Source: Scleromatobacter sp964418745 (GTDB taxonomy: Bacteria > Pseudomonadota > Gammaproteobacteria > Burkholderiales > Burkholderiaceae_C). Taken from it: DNA of 64,000 nucleotides. The stretch is from assembly GCA_964418745.1 (NCBI GenBank), contig CAYQMX010000003.1:240604-304603 (forward strand). Direction: 5' to 3'. Both the position numbers and the translations under genes were made by a program. Under the pieces are notes generated by a model, which worked only from the letters and a program-made list of their open reading frames with translations, did no database searches and was not told the DNA's origin. This document shows positions 34,279-44,327 of the stretch, in pieces; the stretch's first letter is position 1, and each line of letters opens with the position of its first letter.

Positions 34279-35886
34279 ATGACCCGCCGACCCGCCACGC
34301 GCGCCCTCGCCGTGCTGACCCTGGCCGCCTGCGCCGCCTTGCCTCTGGCCGCCTCGGCCAGGACGCTCGTCTACTGTTCCGAGGGCTCGCCGGAGAACTT
34401 CTCGCCGGCCCTCAACACCACCGGCACCAGCTTCGACGCCTCGCGCCCGGTCTACGACGGCCTGACCGCGTTCGAGCGCGGCAGCACCAAGGTGGAGCCG
34501 GGCCTGGCCGAGAGCTGGACGATCTCGCCCGACGGCAAGACGATCGACTTCCACCTGCGCAAGGGCGTGAAGTTCCACTCGGGCGTCAACGGCTTCAAGC
34601 CCACGCGCGACTTCAACGCCGACGACGTCCTGTTCTCGTTCGAGCGCCAGTGGAAGCCCGATCACCCGTACGCGAAGGTGTCGGGCGGCAAGTACGACTT
34701 CTTCGCCGACATGGGCATGGCCAGGCTGCTGCAATCCATCACCAAGGTCGACCCCAACACCGTGCGATTCGTGCTCACCGCGCCGGACACCACCATGCTG
34801 GCCAACCTGGCGATGGACTTCGCCAACATCGCCTCGGCCGAGTACGCCGACTTCCTGGCCAAGGCCGGCAGGAAGGAGCAGCTCGACCAGGTGCCGGTGG
34901 GCACCGGGCCGTTCCAGTTCGTGGCGTACCAGAAGGACGCGGTGATCCGTTACCACCGCAACGACGCGTACTGGGGCGAGAAGGCCAAGGTCGACGACCT
35001 GGTCTACGCGATCACCCCCGACGCCACCGCGCGCTACTCGAAGCTCAAGGCCGGCGAGTGCCATGTGTCGATCGCACCGCGGCCGTCCGACCTGCCCGAG
35101 ATGCAGAAGGACAAGTCGCTGCGGATCACCAGCCTGCCCGGCCTGAACATCGCCTACTGGGCGTTCAACCTGCAGAAGCCGCCCTTCGACAAGAAGGAGG
35201 TGCGCCAGGCCTTCAGCATGGCCATCGACAAGGCGTCCATCATCCGCGACGTGTACCTGGGCGCCGGCCAGCCGGCCAAGAACCTGATCCCGCCCACCAT
35301 GTGGAGCTACAACGACAAGGTCGCCGACTACGCATACGACCCCGCCAAGGCCAAGGCGCTGCTCGCCAAGGCCGGCGTGAAGACGCCGCTGGACATCGAC
35401 CTCTGGTACATGCCGGTGCAGCGCCCGTACAACCCGAACGCCAAGCGCATCGGCGAGATGATGCAGGCCGACCTGGCCAGGATCGGCGTCAACGCCAAAC
35501 TCGTCACCTACGAGTGGGGCGAGTACCGCAAGCGCCTGCAGCAGGGCGAACACATGACGGCCGAGATGGGCTGGACCGGCGACAACGGCGACCCGGACAA
35601 CTTCTTCTTCTTCCACAGCTGCGAGGCCGCGCGCCAGGGCGGGCAGAACCTGTCGAAGTGGTGCAACAAGGAGTTCGACGCCAGGCTGCAGCAAGCCAAG
35701 GTCGCCACCGATCCGGCGCTGCGCACCCGGCTGTACATGGAGATGCAGGCCATCGAGCACGAGGAGGCGCCCGACATGAAGATCGCCCACTCCACCGTGT
35801 ACGAGGCGATGAGCGCGAAGGTGACCGGCTTCAGGCAGAGCCCGCTGGGCAAGCACCAGTTCAATGGCGTGGATATTGCTAACTGA
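34279..35886 (+). CDS. dppA: Periplasmic peptide-binding protein of an ABC transporter (DppA-like)
   Basis: 535 aa with a signal peptide (about 1-27, AASARTLVYCSEG). SBP_bac_5 family: VYDGLTAFERGSTKVEPGLAE, DDVLFSFERQW and WTGDNGDPDNFF match dipeptide-binding DppA closely. It captures peptides in the periplasm; DppA proteins of other proteobacteria can also bind heme or 5-aminolevulinate. The ATG follows CGGAGG at good spacing, and TACCAT at 34257-34262 may be the -10. First gene of dppABCDF; a stable hairpin separates it from dppB, as often seen when the binding protein is made in excess. Confidence 0.93.
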   Translation: MTRRPATRALAVLTLAACAALPLAASARTLVYCSEGSPENFSPALNTTGTSFDASRPVYDGLTAFERGSTKVEPGLAESWTISPDGKTIDFHLRKGVKFHSGVNGFKPTRDFNADDVLFSFERQWKPDHPYAKVSGGKYDFFADMGMARLLQSITKVDPNTVRFVLTAPDTTMLANLAMDFANIASAEYADFLAKAGRKEQLDQVPVGTGPFQFVAYQKDAVIRYHRNDAYWGEKAKVDDLVYAITPDATARYSKLKAGECHVSIAPRPSDLPEMQKDKSLRITSLPGLNIAYWAFNLQKPPFDKKEVRQAFSMAIDKASIIRDVYLGAGQPAKNLIPPTMWSYNDKVADYAYDPAKAKALLAKAGVKTPLDIDLWYMPVQRPYNPNAKRIGEMMQADLARIGVNAKLVTYEWGEYRKRLQQGEHMTAEMGWTGDNGDPDNFFFFHSCEAARQGGQNLSKWCNKEFDARLQQAKVATDPALRTRLYMEMQAIEHEEAPDMKIAHSTVYEAMSAKVTGFRQSPLGKHQFNGVDIAN

Positions 35887-35937
35887 CGCTGGCTAGTGAA
35901 ACCGCGGGGCGCCGACGGCACCCCTGCGTGGTCAACT

Positions 35938-35957
35938 GCGGGCTCTTCGGAGCCCGC
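35938..35957 (+). other. UUCG-capped hairpin between dppA and dppB
   Basis: GCGGGCTC and GAGCCCGC (8/8) closing a TTCG tetraloop, an exceptionally stable RNA fold. There is no T-run after it. It lies 51 bases after the dppA stop and 25 bases before dppB, so it probably protects the dppA message or attenuates downstream expression and does not end transcription fully. Confidence 0.75.
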
Positions 35958-35982
35958 GCGTCCAAGTGCACCGCCACCGCCC

Positions 35983-36993
35983 ATGCTGAAATTCCTGCTC
36001 AGGAGAGCCCTGCTGACGATCCCGACGTTCATCGCGCTGATGTTCGTCACCTTCGTCGCGATCCGCCTGGTGCCGGGCGATCCGGTGGAAGTGCGCGTGG
36101 GCGAGCACGGCATCAGCCCCGAGCGGCTGGCCCAGTTCCGCCACGACCTGGGGCTGGACCAGCCGGTCTGGCTGCAGTTCTGGCACTACGTGGTGCAGCT
36201 GTTCCACGGCGACTTCGGCACCTCGGTGGTGACCAACGAGAAGGTGCTGACCGAGTTCGCGACGCTGTTTCCCGCGACGCTGGAACTGGCCTTCTGCGCC
36301 CTGCTGCTGGCCACGCTGGTGGGCCTGCCGGCCGGGGCGATCGCCGCCGTCAAGCGCGGTACCTGGTTCGACCAGGTGCTGATGGGGTTGTCGGTGACCG
36401 GCTACTCCATGCCCATCTTCTGGTGGGGCCTGCTGCTGATCATGTTCGTCGGCGAACGCTGGGGCTGGACGCCGGTGTCGGGCCGCATCGACCTGATCAA
36501 CTACTACTTCGAGCCCCGGACCGGCTTCATGGTGGTCGACGCCTGGCTGTCGGGCCAGGCCGGCGCCGTCAGGGACGCGCTGCGCCACCTGATCCTGCCT
36601 GCCATCGTGCTGGGCACCGTGCCGCTGGCGGTCATCGCCCGCATGACGCGCTCGGCCATGCTCGAGGTGCTGGGCGAGGACTACGTGCGCACCGCGCGCG
36701 CCAAGGGCCTGCCCGCGTGGCGCGTGTTCGGCGTGCACGCGATGCGCAATGCGCTGATCCCGGTCATCACGGTCATCGGGCTGCAGGTGGGCGCGCTGCT
36801 GGCCGGCGCCGTGCTCACCGAGACCATCTTCTCGTGGCCGGGCATCGGCAAGTGGCTCATCGAATCGATCAACCGCCGCGACTACCCCGCACTGCAGGGC
36901 GGCGTGATGCTGATATCGGCGATGGTCATCGTCGTCAACCTGCTCATCGACCTGCTGTACGGCGTCGTCAACCCGCGCATCCGCCATGCCTGA
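35983..36993 (+). CDS. dppB: Peptide ABC transporter permease DppB
   Basis: 336 aa. Six hydrophobic helices; family N-terminus LKFLLRRALLTIPTFIAL, RLVPGDPVEVRVGEHG in the first periplasmic loop, and the cytosolic EAA-type loop DYVRTARAKGLPAWRVFGVHA that contacts the ATPases. Pairs with DppC. Its last 8 bases overlap the dppC start, so they are co-translated. Confidence 0.95.
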   Translation: MLKFLLRRALLTIPTFIALMFVTFVAIRLVPGDPVEVRVGEHGISPERLAQFRHDLGLDQPVWLQFWHYVVQLFHGDFGTSVVTNEKVLTEFATLFPATLELAFCALLLATLVGLPAGAIAAVKRGTWFDQVLMGLSVTGYSMPIFWWGLLLIMFVGERWGWTPVSGRIDLINYYFEPRTGFMVVDAWLSGQAGAVRDALRHLILPAIVLGTVPLAVIARMTRSAMLEVLGEDYVRTARAKGLPAWRVFGVHAMRNALIPVITVIGLQVGALLAGAVLTETIFSWPGIGKWLIESINRRDYPALQGGVMLISAMVIVVNLLIDLLYGVVNPRIRHA

Positions 36994-37888
36994 GATCGCT
37001 CTCGAAGAGGCGCTGCCGCCCGCTCCGCCCTCGCCCCTGCGCGCCTTCTGGGCCGCGTTCCGCGAGAACCGCGGCGCCGTCATCGGCCTGGCCGTCGTCG
37101 CCTTCATCGTGGCGCTGGCGCTGCTGGCCGAGCTGGTCGCGCCGCACTCGCCGGTCGAGCAGTTCCGCGACGCCGTCAAGGCGCCGCCGGTCTGGGAGGA
37201 CGGCGGCTCGTGGCGCTTCGTCCTGGGCACCGACAGCCTCGGGCGCGACCTGCTGTCGCGGCTGATCTTCGGAGCGCGCGTGTCGCTGTTCATCGGCCTG
37301 TCGGTGATGGTCGTGTCCTTCGTCATCGGCACCCTGCTGGGCCTGGCCTGCGCCGCGTTCGGCAACGCAGTGGACGTGGCCGTCACGCGCGTGATGGACT
37401 TGATCATGGCCGTGCCCAGCCTGGTCCTGGCCATCCTGGTGGTGGCCGTGCTGGGCCCCAGCCTGGTCAACACCATCATCGCGGTGACGGTGGTCTACCT
37501 GCCCCGCTACGTGCGCCTGGTGCGCGCGTCGGCCATGGGCGAACTGCAGCGCGAGTACGTGACGGCCGCGCGCGTGGCCGGCGTGGGCAAGGCGCGGCTG
37601 ATGTTCCGCACCGTGCTGCCCAACTGCCTGGCGCCGCTGATCGTCCAGGCGGCGCTCGGCGTGTCCGACGCCATCCTGGAGGCGGCTGCGCTCGGCTTCC
37701 TGGGCCTGGGCGCGCAGCCGCCCATCGCCGAGTGGGGCACGATGCTGGCCGACTCGCGCGAGTTCATCCGCTCCAATCCCTGGATGGTGACGCTGCCGGG
37801 GCTGGCGATCCTCGTCACGGTGGTCTCGATCAACCTGGCGGGCGACGGCTTGCGCGACGCGCTCGACCCCAAGATGCGGAGATCCTGA
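36986..37888 (+). CDS. dppC: Peptide ABC transporter permease DppC
   Basis: 300 aa. An N-terminal OppC-type segment (FWAAFRENRGAVIGLAVVA), LGTDSLGRDLLSRLIFGARV before the permease domain, and the EAA-type loop REYVTAARVAGVGKARLM. Inner-membrane partner of DppB. It overlaps dppB by 8 bases and is followed by dppD after a single base. Confidence 0.95.
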   Translation: MPEIALEEALPPAPPSPLRAFWAAFRENRGAVIGLAVVAFIVALALLAELVAPHSPVEQFRDAVKAPPVWEDGGSWRFVLGTDSLGRDLLSRLIFGARVSLFIGLSVMVVSFVIGTLLGLACAAFGNAVDVAVTRVMDLIMAVPSLVLAILVVAVLGPSLVNTIIAVTVVYLPRYVRLVRASAMGELQREYVTAARVAGVGKARLMFRTVLPNCLAPLIVQAALGVSDAILEAAALGFLGLGAQPPIAEWGTMLADSREFIRSNPWMVTLPGLAILVTVVSINLAGDGLRDALDPKMRRS

Positions 37889-37889
37889 A

Positions 37890-38878
37890 ATGCCGTTGCT
37901 CGACGTGCGCAACCTGCGCGTCTCCTTCAACACCCGCGGCGGCGAGTTCGTTGCCGTCGACGGCATCGACCTGCAGGTGGACGGCGACGAGGTGCTGGCC
38001 ATCGTCGGCGAGTCCGGCTCGGGCAAGTCGGTGGCCATGCTGGCGCTGATGGGCCTGCTGCCGTGGACGGCCACCGTCACCGCCGACCGCATGGTGTTCG
38101 ACGGCCACGACCTGGCCGCGATCGCGCCGAAGGCGCGGCGCGCGATCGTCGGCCGCGACGTGGCGATGATCTTCCAGGAGCCCATCACCTCGCTGAACCC
38201 GTGCTTCACCGTGGGCTACCAGATCGGCGAGGTCCTGAAGGTTCACCTGGGCCTGGCCCGCAGCGCCCGCCGCGAACGCACGCTCGCGCTGCTGGACCAG
38301 GTGGGCATCCCCGACGCGGCGCGACGCGCCGGTGCCTTCCCGCACCAGCTCTCGGGCGGCATGTGCCAGCGCGTGATGATCGCGATGGCGCTGGCCTGCG
38401 AACCCAAGCTGCTGATCGCCGATGAACCCACCACCGCGCTGGACGTCACCATCCAGGCGCAGATCCTGGACCTGCTGCTGTCGCTCAAGCGCGAGCGCCG
38501 GATGGCGCTGGTGCTGATCACGCACGACCTCGGCCTGGTCGCCGAGCACGCCGACCGCGTCGTCGTGCAGTACGCCGGCCGCCAGGTGGAGAGCAACGAC
38601 GCCGCGCCGCTGTTCACCGATCCGCACCATCCCTACACCGCCGCCCTGCTCGCCGCGCTGCCCGAGCGCGCCAGCGCGCGTCGGCTGGAGGCGATTCCCG
38701 GGGTCGTGCCCGGCCAGTTCAACCGCCCGGCCGGCTGCCTGTTCGCGCCGCGTTGCGAGTTCGCCGACGCGCGCTGCCGCACGACGCCGCCCGCGCACGC
38801 GTCCGCCGGGCTGGGCCTCGCGCTGTGCCACACCCCGTTGCGCGACGGCATCCCGATGCGCCTCGCGGAGGCCGCTGC

Positions 38879-38882
<4 letters not shown>
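37890..38882 (+). CDS. dppD: Peptide ABC transporter ATPase DppD
   Basis: 330 aa. Walker A GESGSGKS, signature LSGGMCQRVMIAMA, Walker B LLIADEPTTALDVT and a C-terminal oligopeptide-type extension with Cys residues (GCLFAPRCEFADARC), which in DppD/OppD homologues can hold an Fe-S cluster. It powers transport with DppF. Its stop overlaps the dppF start by 4 bases. Confidence 0.95.
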
Positions 38883-39934
<1,052 letters not shown>

Positions 39935-39935
39935 T

Positions 39936-40169
39936 TCAGGCCAGGTCGGCGCCCAGCGAATCGAGGACGTCGTCGTCGATCGCGGTGTCGATCTCGTTGT
40001 CGAACTCGGCCAGGTCCCGGGCGCCGACCTTCGGGATCAGCGGACGGTCCAGCGGACGATAGATCTTGCGGCTGAGGAGGTTCAGTCGCTCCGAGCGTTC
40101 GACGGCCAGCAGGATCGTCTCCGGGTCGGTCATCATGACGAACGGGTTGGCGCGGATCGTGGCGTGCAT
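39936..40169 (-). CDS. Small conserved-looking hypothetical protein
   Basis: 77 aa, no signal peptide or membrane segment. It begins MHATIRANPFVMMTDPE, has a helical basic middle (ERLNLLSRKIYRPLDRPLIP) and an acidic C-terminus (DNEIDTAIDDDVLDSLGADLA). The composition is sensible and the frame is terminated against dppF. Similar short proteins with a MMTDPE-like start occur in Burkholderiales, without assigned function. Confidence 0.72.
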   Translation of the reverse strand: MHATIRANPFVMMTDPETILLAVERSERLNLLSRKIYRPLDRPLIPKVGARDLAEFDNEIDTAIDDDVLDSLGADLA

Positions 40170-40367
40170 GGAAATACTCCTGGCTGGTCGGTGGACGAAG
40201 GCCGCAAAGCGGTTTCATTCCATGGACTGGACTCTAGGGCCCGCCCCCTCGAATCTGTAGTCGTCCGTGCGCCAGACCGGGTGTCGGTGAACTTCCTACA
40301 CGGGCGTCGGCGGGCCCGCGCGCCGACGCGGTCGCCCGTGACGCATTTCACGCCCCGCGCCAGCGGC

Positions 40368-41018
40368 CTACTTCTTCGCCGACGCCGGCTTCAGGCGCGC
40401 CGCCAGCTTCTCGCGCCCCGCGCTGGCCGCGAACGCCGACGCGTCCATGCCCAGGTCGTTCTTCGCGCCGCGATCCGCACCGGCGGCAAGCAGCGCATCC
40501 ACGGCGTCCTCGTTGCCGTAGCGCGCCGCCATCATCAGCGGCGTCGACCCGTTGGGCGAGCGCGCCTCCAGCACCGCACCCTTGGCGAGCAGCAGCTTGA
40601 CGATGGCCGCGCTGCCGCCCGTGGCCGCGTAGTGCAGCGGCGACCAGCCGTCCTTGCGCACCGCGGCGCCGTGGGCCACCAGCGCGCCGGCGGCGTCGAC
40701 CTCGGCCTTGAGCGCGGCCATCATCAGCGGCGTCTCGCCGGCGTGGTTGCGCACCTCGATGTCGACGCCCCTGGCCTCCATCAGCACCTTGGCCACCTTC
40801 AGCGACTCGCCCTGCAGCGCCACCATCAGCGCCGGCTGGCCGCGCGGGTCGAGCTGGTTCGGGTCGAGCCCGGCGGCGAGCATCCGCGCGACGGCATCGG
40901 CGTTGTCGACCTCGATGGCGCGGAAGAAATCGACGCTGTCGAAGGCGACGGCAGACGCGGCGCACGCGGACAGCGCGAGGGCGGCGCCGAGGCACAGGGA
41001 ACGAAGGCGGGAAGGCAT
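40368..41018 (-). CDS. Exported ankyrin-repeat protein
   Basis: 216 aa with a signal peptide (about 1-24, ASAVAFDS). About five ankyrin repeats follow (NADAVARMLAAGLDPNQLD, GETPLMMAALKAEVDAAGAL, DGWSPLHYAATGGSAAIVKL, NGSTPLMMAARYGNEDAV, LGMDASAFAASAGREKLA). A periplasmic protein-binding role is likely. Located 38 bases downstream of tatD on the same strand, an order seen in related betaproteobacteria, so it is probably the last gene of that operon. Confidence 0.9.
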   Translation of the reverse strand: MPSRLRSLCLGAALALSACAASAVAFDSVDFFRAIEVDNADAVARMLAAGLDPNQLDPRGQPALMVALQGESLKVAKVLMEARGVDIEVRNHAGETPLMMAALKAEVDAAGALVAHGAAVRKDGWSPLHYAATGGSAAIVKLLLAKGAVLEARSPNGSTPLMMAARYGNEDAVDALLAAGADRGAKNDLGMDASAFAASAGREKLAARLKPASAKK

Positions 41019-41056
41019 GGTGGGGGAACCTCGGATGACTGGCGCGACGAAGCCGT

Positions 41057-41863
41057 TCACGGCTTCACGGGGACTGTCACACGGAATAGTTGCTCGAAGT
41101 TTGCGCGCGTCGCATCGGCCACGGCCGCGACCGGCAGTCCCTTGAGCTCCGCGACCAGGCAGGCGACGTGCGGCACCCAGGCGGGCGTGTTGGTCTTGCC
41201 GCGATGGGGCACCGGCGCCAGGTAGGGGCTGTCGGTCTCGACCAGGCAGCGGTCCAGCGGCACGAACCGCGCCACCTCGCGCAGGTCGGCGGCGGTCTTG
41301 AACGTGAGGATGCCCGAGAACGAGATGTGGAAGCCGAGGTCCAGCGCCGCGCGCGCCACGTCCATCGACTCGGTGAAGCAGTGGAACACCCCGCGTGGCA
41401 CCGCGCCGGCGCCCGCCGCAGCGCCTTCCTCGCGCAGGAGGGCCAGGGTGTCCTCGCTCGCCTGCCGGGTGTGGATGACCAGCGGCATGTCGAGGCGGCG
41501 GCCGGCGCGGATGTGCACCCGGAAGCGGTCGCGCTGCCACTGCATGTCGGCGATGCTGCGCCCCGCGAGGCGGAAGTAGTCCAGCCCGGTCTCGCCGATG
41601 GCGATCACGCGCGGGCGCCCGGCCCACGCGCACAGCGTGTCGACATCGGGCTCGGCCAGGCCTTCGGTGTCGGGGTGCACGCCCACGCTGGCCCACAGGT
41701 TGTCGTGGGCCATCGCCAGCGCGTGCACCGACTCGAACTCCTCCATCGTGGTGCAGATGCACAGCGCGCCGCCGACGTCGGCCGCGCGCATGTCGGCGAG
41801 GATGGCGCCCAGGCGCTGGTTCAGTTCGGGGAACGCGAGGTGGCAGTGGGAATCGACGTACAT
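41057..41863 (-). CDS. tatD: TatD-family metal-dependent DNase
   Basis: 268 aa from the ATG at 41863; an in-frame TTG 12 bases upstream is less likely because the family starts right at the strand leading to DSHCHL. Metal ligands are visible: H6 and H8 in DSHCH, Glu in GETGLDY, His in VIHTRQA, His in FHCFTE and Asp in ETDSPYL. Cytosolic 3'-5' nuclease family linked to DNA repair and RNA quality control. Located between a PilZ gene and the ankyrin gene on the same strand. Confidence 0.94.
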   Translation of the reverse strand: MYVDSHCHLAFPELNQRLGAILADMRAADVGGALCICTTMEEFESVHALAMAHDNLWASVGVHPDTEGLAEPDVDTLCAWAGRPRVIAIGETGLDYFRLAGRSIADMQWQRDRFRVHIRAGRRLDMPLVIHTRQASEDTLALLREEGAAAGAGAVPRGVFHCFTESMDVARAALDLGFHISFSGILTFKTAADLREVARFVPLDRCLVETDSPYLAPVPHRGKTNTPAWVPHVACLVAELKGLPVAAVADATRANFEQLFRVTVPVKP

Positions 41864-41924
41864 CGGGGGCGGCAAGGCGTTGCTCGCGCGAGCGGGCGCG
41901 CGGGCCTGCGCGACGGTGCGCGGG

Positions 41925-42311
41925 TCAGATGGTCTGGGTGGGCTTGGACGACGAGATGGAGGTGCCCAGCACCTCCTCGATGCGCAGCTTCAGCAGCCGC
42001 GTCTTCTCGTCGACCGGGAAGCGCACGCCCACGCCCTGCGTGCGGCCGCCCGGCGCGTTGGCGGGCGTCAGCCAGCCGACCTTGCCGGCCACCGGGTAGC
42101 GCTGCGGGTCGCCCGGCAGCGTCAGCAGCAGGTAGATGTCGTCGCCCAGCTGGTAGTCGCGCGTGGTGGGCACGAACAGGCCGCCCTCGGCGAAGATGGG
42201 CATGTACGCCGCATAGAGGGCGCCCTTCTCGCGGAAGACGAGCTGGATGACACTGGGCCGCGCCGAGACCGGCGGCGGCGATGGCATCACGGAGTTCGGA
42301 TCATCTGACAT
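41925..42311 (-). CDS. pilZ: PilZ-domain protein of the type IV pilus type
   Basis: 128 aa. A short single PilZ domain (FREKGALYAAYMPIFAEGGL, LTLPGDPQRYPVAGKVGWL, GVGVRFPVDEKT). It lacks the RxxxR start of c-di-GMP-binding PilZ domains, as in P. aeruginosa PilZ, which acts in pilus assembly without binding the nucleotide. In many proteobacteria pilZ follows holB directly; here holB is 6.5 kb away on the same strand. Confidence 0.9.
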   Translation of the reverse strand: MSDDPNSVMPSPPPVSARPSVIQLVFREKGALYAAYMPIFAEGGLFVPTTRDYQLGDDIYLLLTLPGDPQRYPVAGKVGWLTPANAPGGRTQGVGVRFPVDEKTRLLKLRIEEVLGTSISSSKPTQTI

Positions 42312-42496
42312 CGTGGACGTAGTGTAGCGAGCTTCCGCCGCCGAAGCAGCGCCGGAACAGCCGGGTTGACGCGCCCAATTCCGCGCTTCGCCGCCCCCGC
42401 GGGCCGGGTGCCCCCGGTCGGAGCCGGGTTTCGACGGCCCGGGCTATCCTCTCGCACCGCCGGCGCGCCCGGCCATCCCGCCCACAGGAGCCTGGA

Positions 42497-43402
42497 ATGA
42501 ACGCACAGCCCGAGTCCGACGTCGTCACCTCCGAAACCGGCGAACTTCGCCGGCGCCATTTCGTCGCGTTGTCGGTGGCCGCCGGCGTCGCCACCACCGC
42601 CTTGCCGGCGGCGGCGGCGAACCCCGCCGGCCGGTCCGTCGTGGAGAAGAACGTGACGATCAACACCGCCGACGGCACCTGCGACGCGGCGTACTTCCAC
42701 CCGGCCGAGGGCAAGCACGCCGCCGTGCTGCTCTGGCCCGACGCCTTCGGGCTGCGGCCGGCCATGCGCGACATGGGCCGGCGCCTGGCCGCCGCCGGCT
42801 ACGCCGTGCTGGTGCCCAATCCGTTCTACCGCGTCGGCAAGGCGCCGTTCTACGACACGGCGGCCAACGTCGATTTCAAGGACAAGGCAACCTTCGCGAA
42901 GATCGGCCCGCTGATGGGCTCGATCGGCGCGAGCGGCGCCGCCGAGAAGGACGCGGCCGCCTTCGTCGCCTTCCTCGACGCCCAGCCCGAGGTCGACAAG
43001 GGCCGCAAGATCGGCACCCAGGGCTACTGCATGGGCGGCGCGCTGGTGCTGCGCACCGCCGCGGCCGTGCCCGCGCGCATCGGCGCCGGGGCGTCGTTCC
43101 ATGGCGGCGGGCTGGTCACCGACAAGCCCGACTCGCCGCACACGCTGGCCCCGAAGATCAAGGCCAGCCTGCTGATCGCCATCGCCGGCACCGACGACGC
43201 CAAGCAGCCCGAGGCCAAGGACAAGCTGCGCGAGGCCTTCGACGCCGCGCACGTGCCGGCCCGGGTGGAGGTGTTCGCCGAGAAGCACGGCTGGTGCGTG
43301 CCCGACATGCCGCAGGACGATGGCGCGCCGATCTACAACCAGGCCGACGCCGAGCGCGCGTGGAGCGAACTGCTGGCGCTGTACCGCACCGCCCTGGCCT
43401 GA
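42497..43402 (+). CDS. Exported dienelactone hydrolase-family protein
   Basis: 301 aa. Twin-arginine-type N-terminus (LRRRHFVALSVAAG, about 17-30), then an alpha/beta hydrolase with nucleophile C178 (GYCMGG), D233 (AGTDDAK) as the likely acid and H264 (EKHGWCVPD). Dienelactone hydrolases open lactone rings in aromatic degradation, but exported members have unknown substrates. A -10-like TATCCT lies about 50 bases upstream. Plus-strand neighbour of the desaturase gene. Confidence 0.88.
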   Translation: MNAQPESDVVTSETGELRRRHFVALSVAAGVATTALPAAAANPAGRSVVEKNVTINTADGTCDAAYFHPAEGKHAAVLLWPDAFGLRPAMRDMGRRLAAAGYAVLVPNPFYRVGKAPFYDTAANVDFKDKATFAKIGPLMGSIGASGAAEKDAAAFVAFLDAQPEVDKGRKIGTQGYCMGGALVLRTAAAVPARIGAGASFHGGGLVTDKPDSPHTLAPKIKASLLIAIAGTDDAKQPEAKDKLREAFDAAHVPARVEVFAEKHGWCVPDMPQDDGAPIYNQADAERAWSELLALYRTALA

Positions 43403-43462
43403 GCGGCGCGGGCGACGGTGCGCCCCTAGAATGGCCCGACCACCATCTCCAGGGGAAACGCC

Positions 43463-44320
43463 GTGCGCATCTACAACGTCATCGGCTACGGGCTCATCGC
43501 CGTCTACGCGCTGGCGTGCATGGCCTTCGCGCCGGCGGCACTCGGCCCCTGGGTGGGCCTGCTGGTGGGGGCGGCCTACTTCGTCGCCTGCTGGTTCGTC
43601 GGCGGCGTGTACCTGTCGTGCGTCATCCACATGGGCATCGCCCATCGCGCGCTCGACTACAAGCCGTGGTTCGTCAAGGCGATCACGATCGTCAACAACA
43701 CCTTCGGCGTCTACATCGACCCGGTGAGCTGGACCAACCGCCACCGGCTGCACCACCGGTACGCCGACCACGCGGGCGACCCCAACAAGCTCGCCGCCGA
43801 CGGCGCGTGGCGCACGCTGTGGCTGTGCCTGTTTCCGTACAAGACCGAGGTGAACGTGGCCACCGACGAGATCTTCCGGACGTGGCCATTCCGCCTGGTC
43901 TCGAACCCCGTGTTCCCGGTGGCGGCCTCGGTCTTCAACCTCTGGCTGCTGTCGGTGCTGGTGCACGACCTGCGCTTCGCGCTGGCGATGTGGATCGTGT
44001 TCCGCGTCTTCGCGCTGTGGATCAACATGGTGCAGAACTACTGGACGCACGACCGCCGCTACGGCTACCGCCACCACGACGACGACCGCGACAACGCGAT
44101 GAACATCGGCGAGTGGCTGCCGGTGACGATGACGTTCAGCGCCTGCCTGCAGAACAACCACCACCACAGTCCGGGCCTGCTGCGCCTGAGCCATACCGAC
44201 GCGGAGTACGACTTCGGCTTCACCACCGTCAAGGCCATGAAGGCGCTGGGCCTGGTGCGCGCGACGCGCACCGGCGTCGAGATCCCCCGGGAAGTGCCGC
44301 TGGCCTCGCTGGGCTTCTAG
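43463..44320 (+). CDS. Acyl-CoA desaturase (delta-9 type, membrane)
   Basis: 285 aa. Hydrophobic helices and three His regions: HMGIAHRAL, NRHRLHHRYADH and NNHHHSPG, which bind the diiron centre. It introduces a double bond into saturated acyl chains using O2 and an electron donor, so it likely adjusts membrane fluidity. The GTG start at 43463 is preceded by AGGGGA; TAGAAT at 43427-43432 is a plausible -10. It ends 8 bases before the convergent sterol-desaturase-family gene. A ferredoxin gene lies 4 kb away. Confidence 0.87.
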   Translation: MRIYNVIGYGLIAVYALACMAFAPAALGPWVGLLVGAAYFVACWFVGGVYLSCVIHMGIAHRALDYKPWFVKAITIVNNTFGVYIDPVSWTNRHRLHHRYADHAGDPNKLAADGAWRTLWLCLFPYKTEVNVATDEIFRTWPFRLVSNPVFPVAASVFNLWLLSVLVHDLRFALAMWIVFRVFALWINMVQNYWTHDRRYGYRHHDDDRDNAMNIGEWLPVTMTFSACLQNNHHHSPGLLRLSHTDAEYDFGFTTVKAMKALGLVRATRTGVEIPREVPLASLGF

Positions 44321-44327
44321 CGCCCGC

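Noticed and set aside
41864..41875. Longer TatD start at TTG 41875
   Set aside because: The family begins immediately before DSHCHL; the ATG at 41863 gives the normal length.
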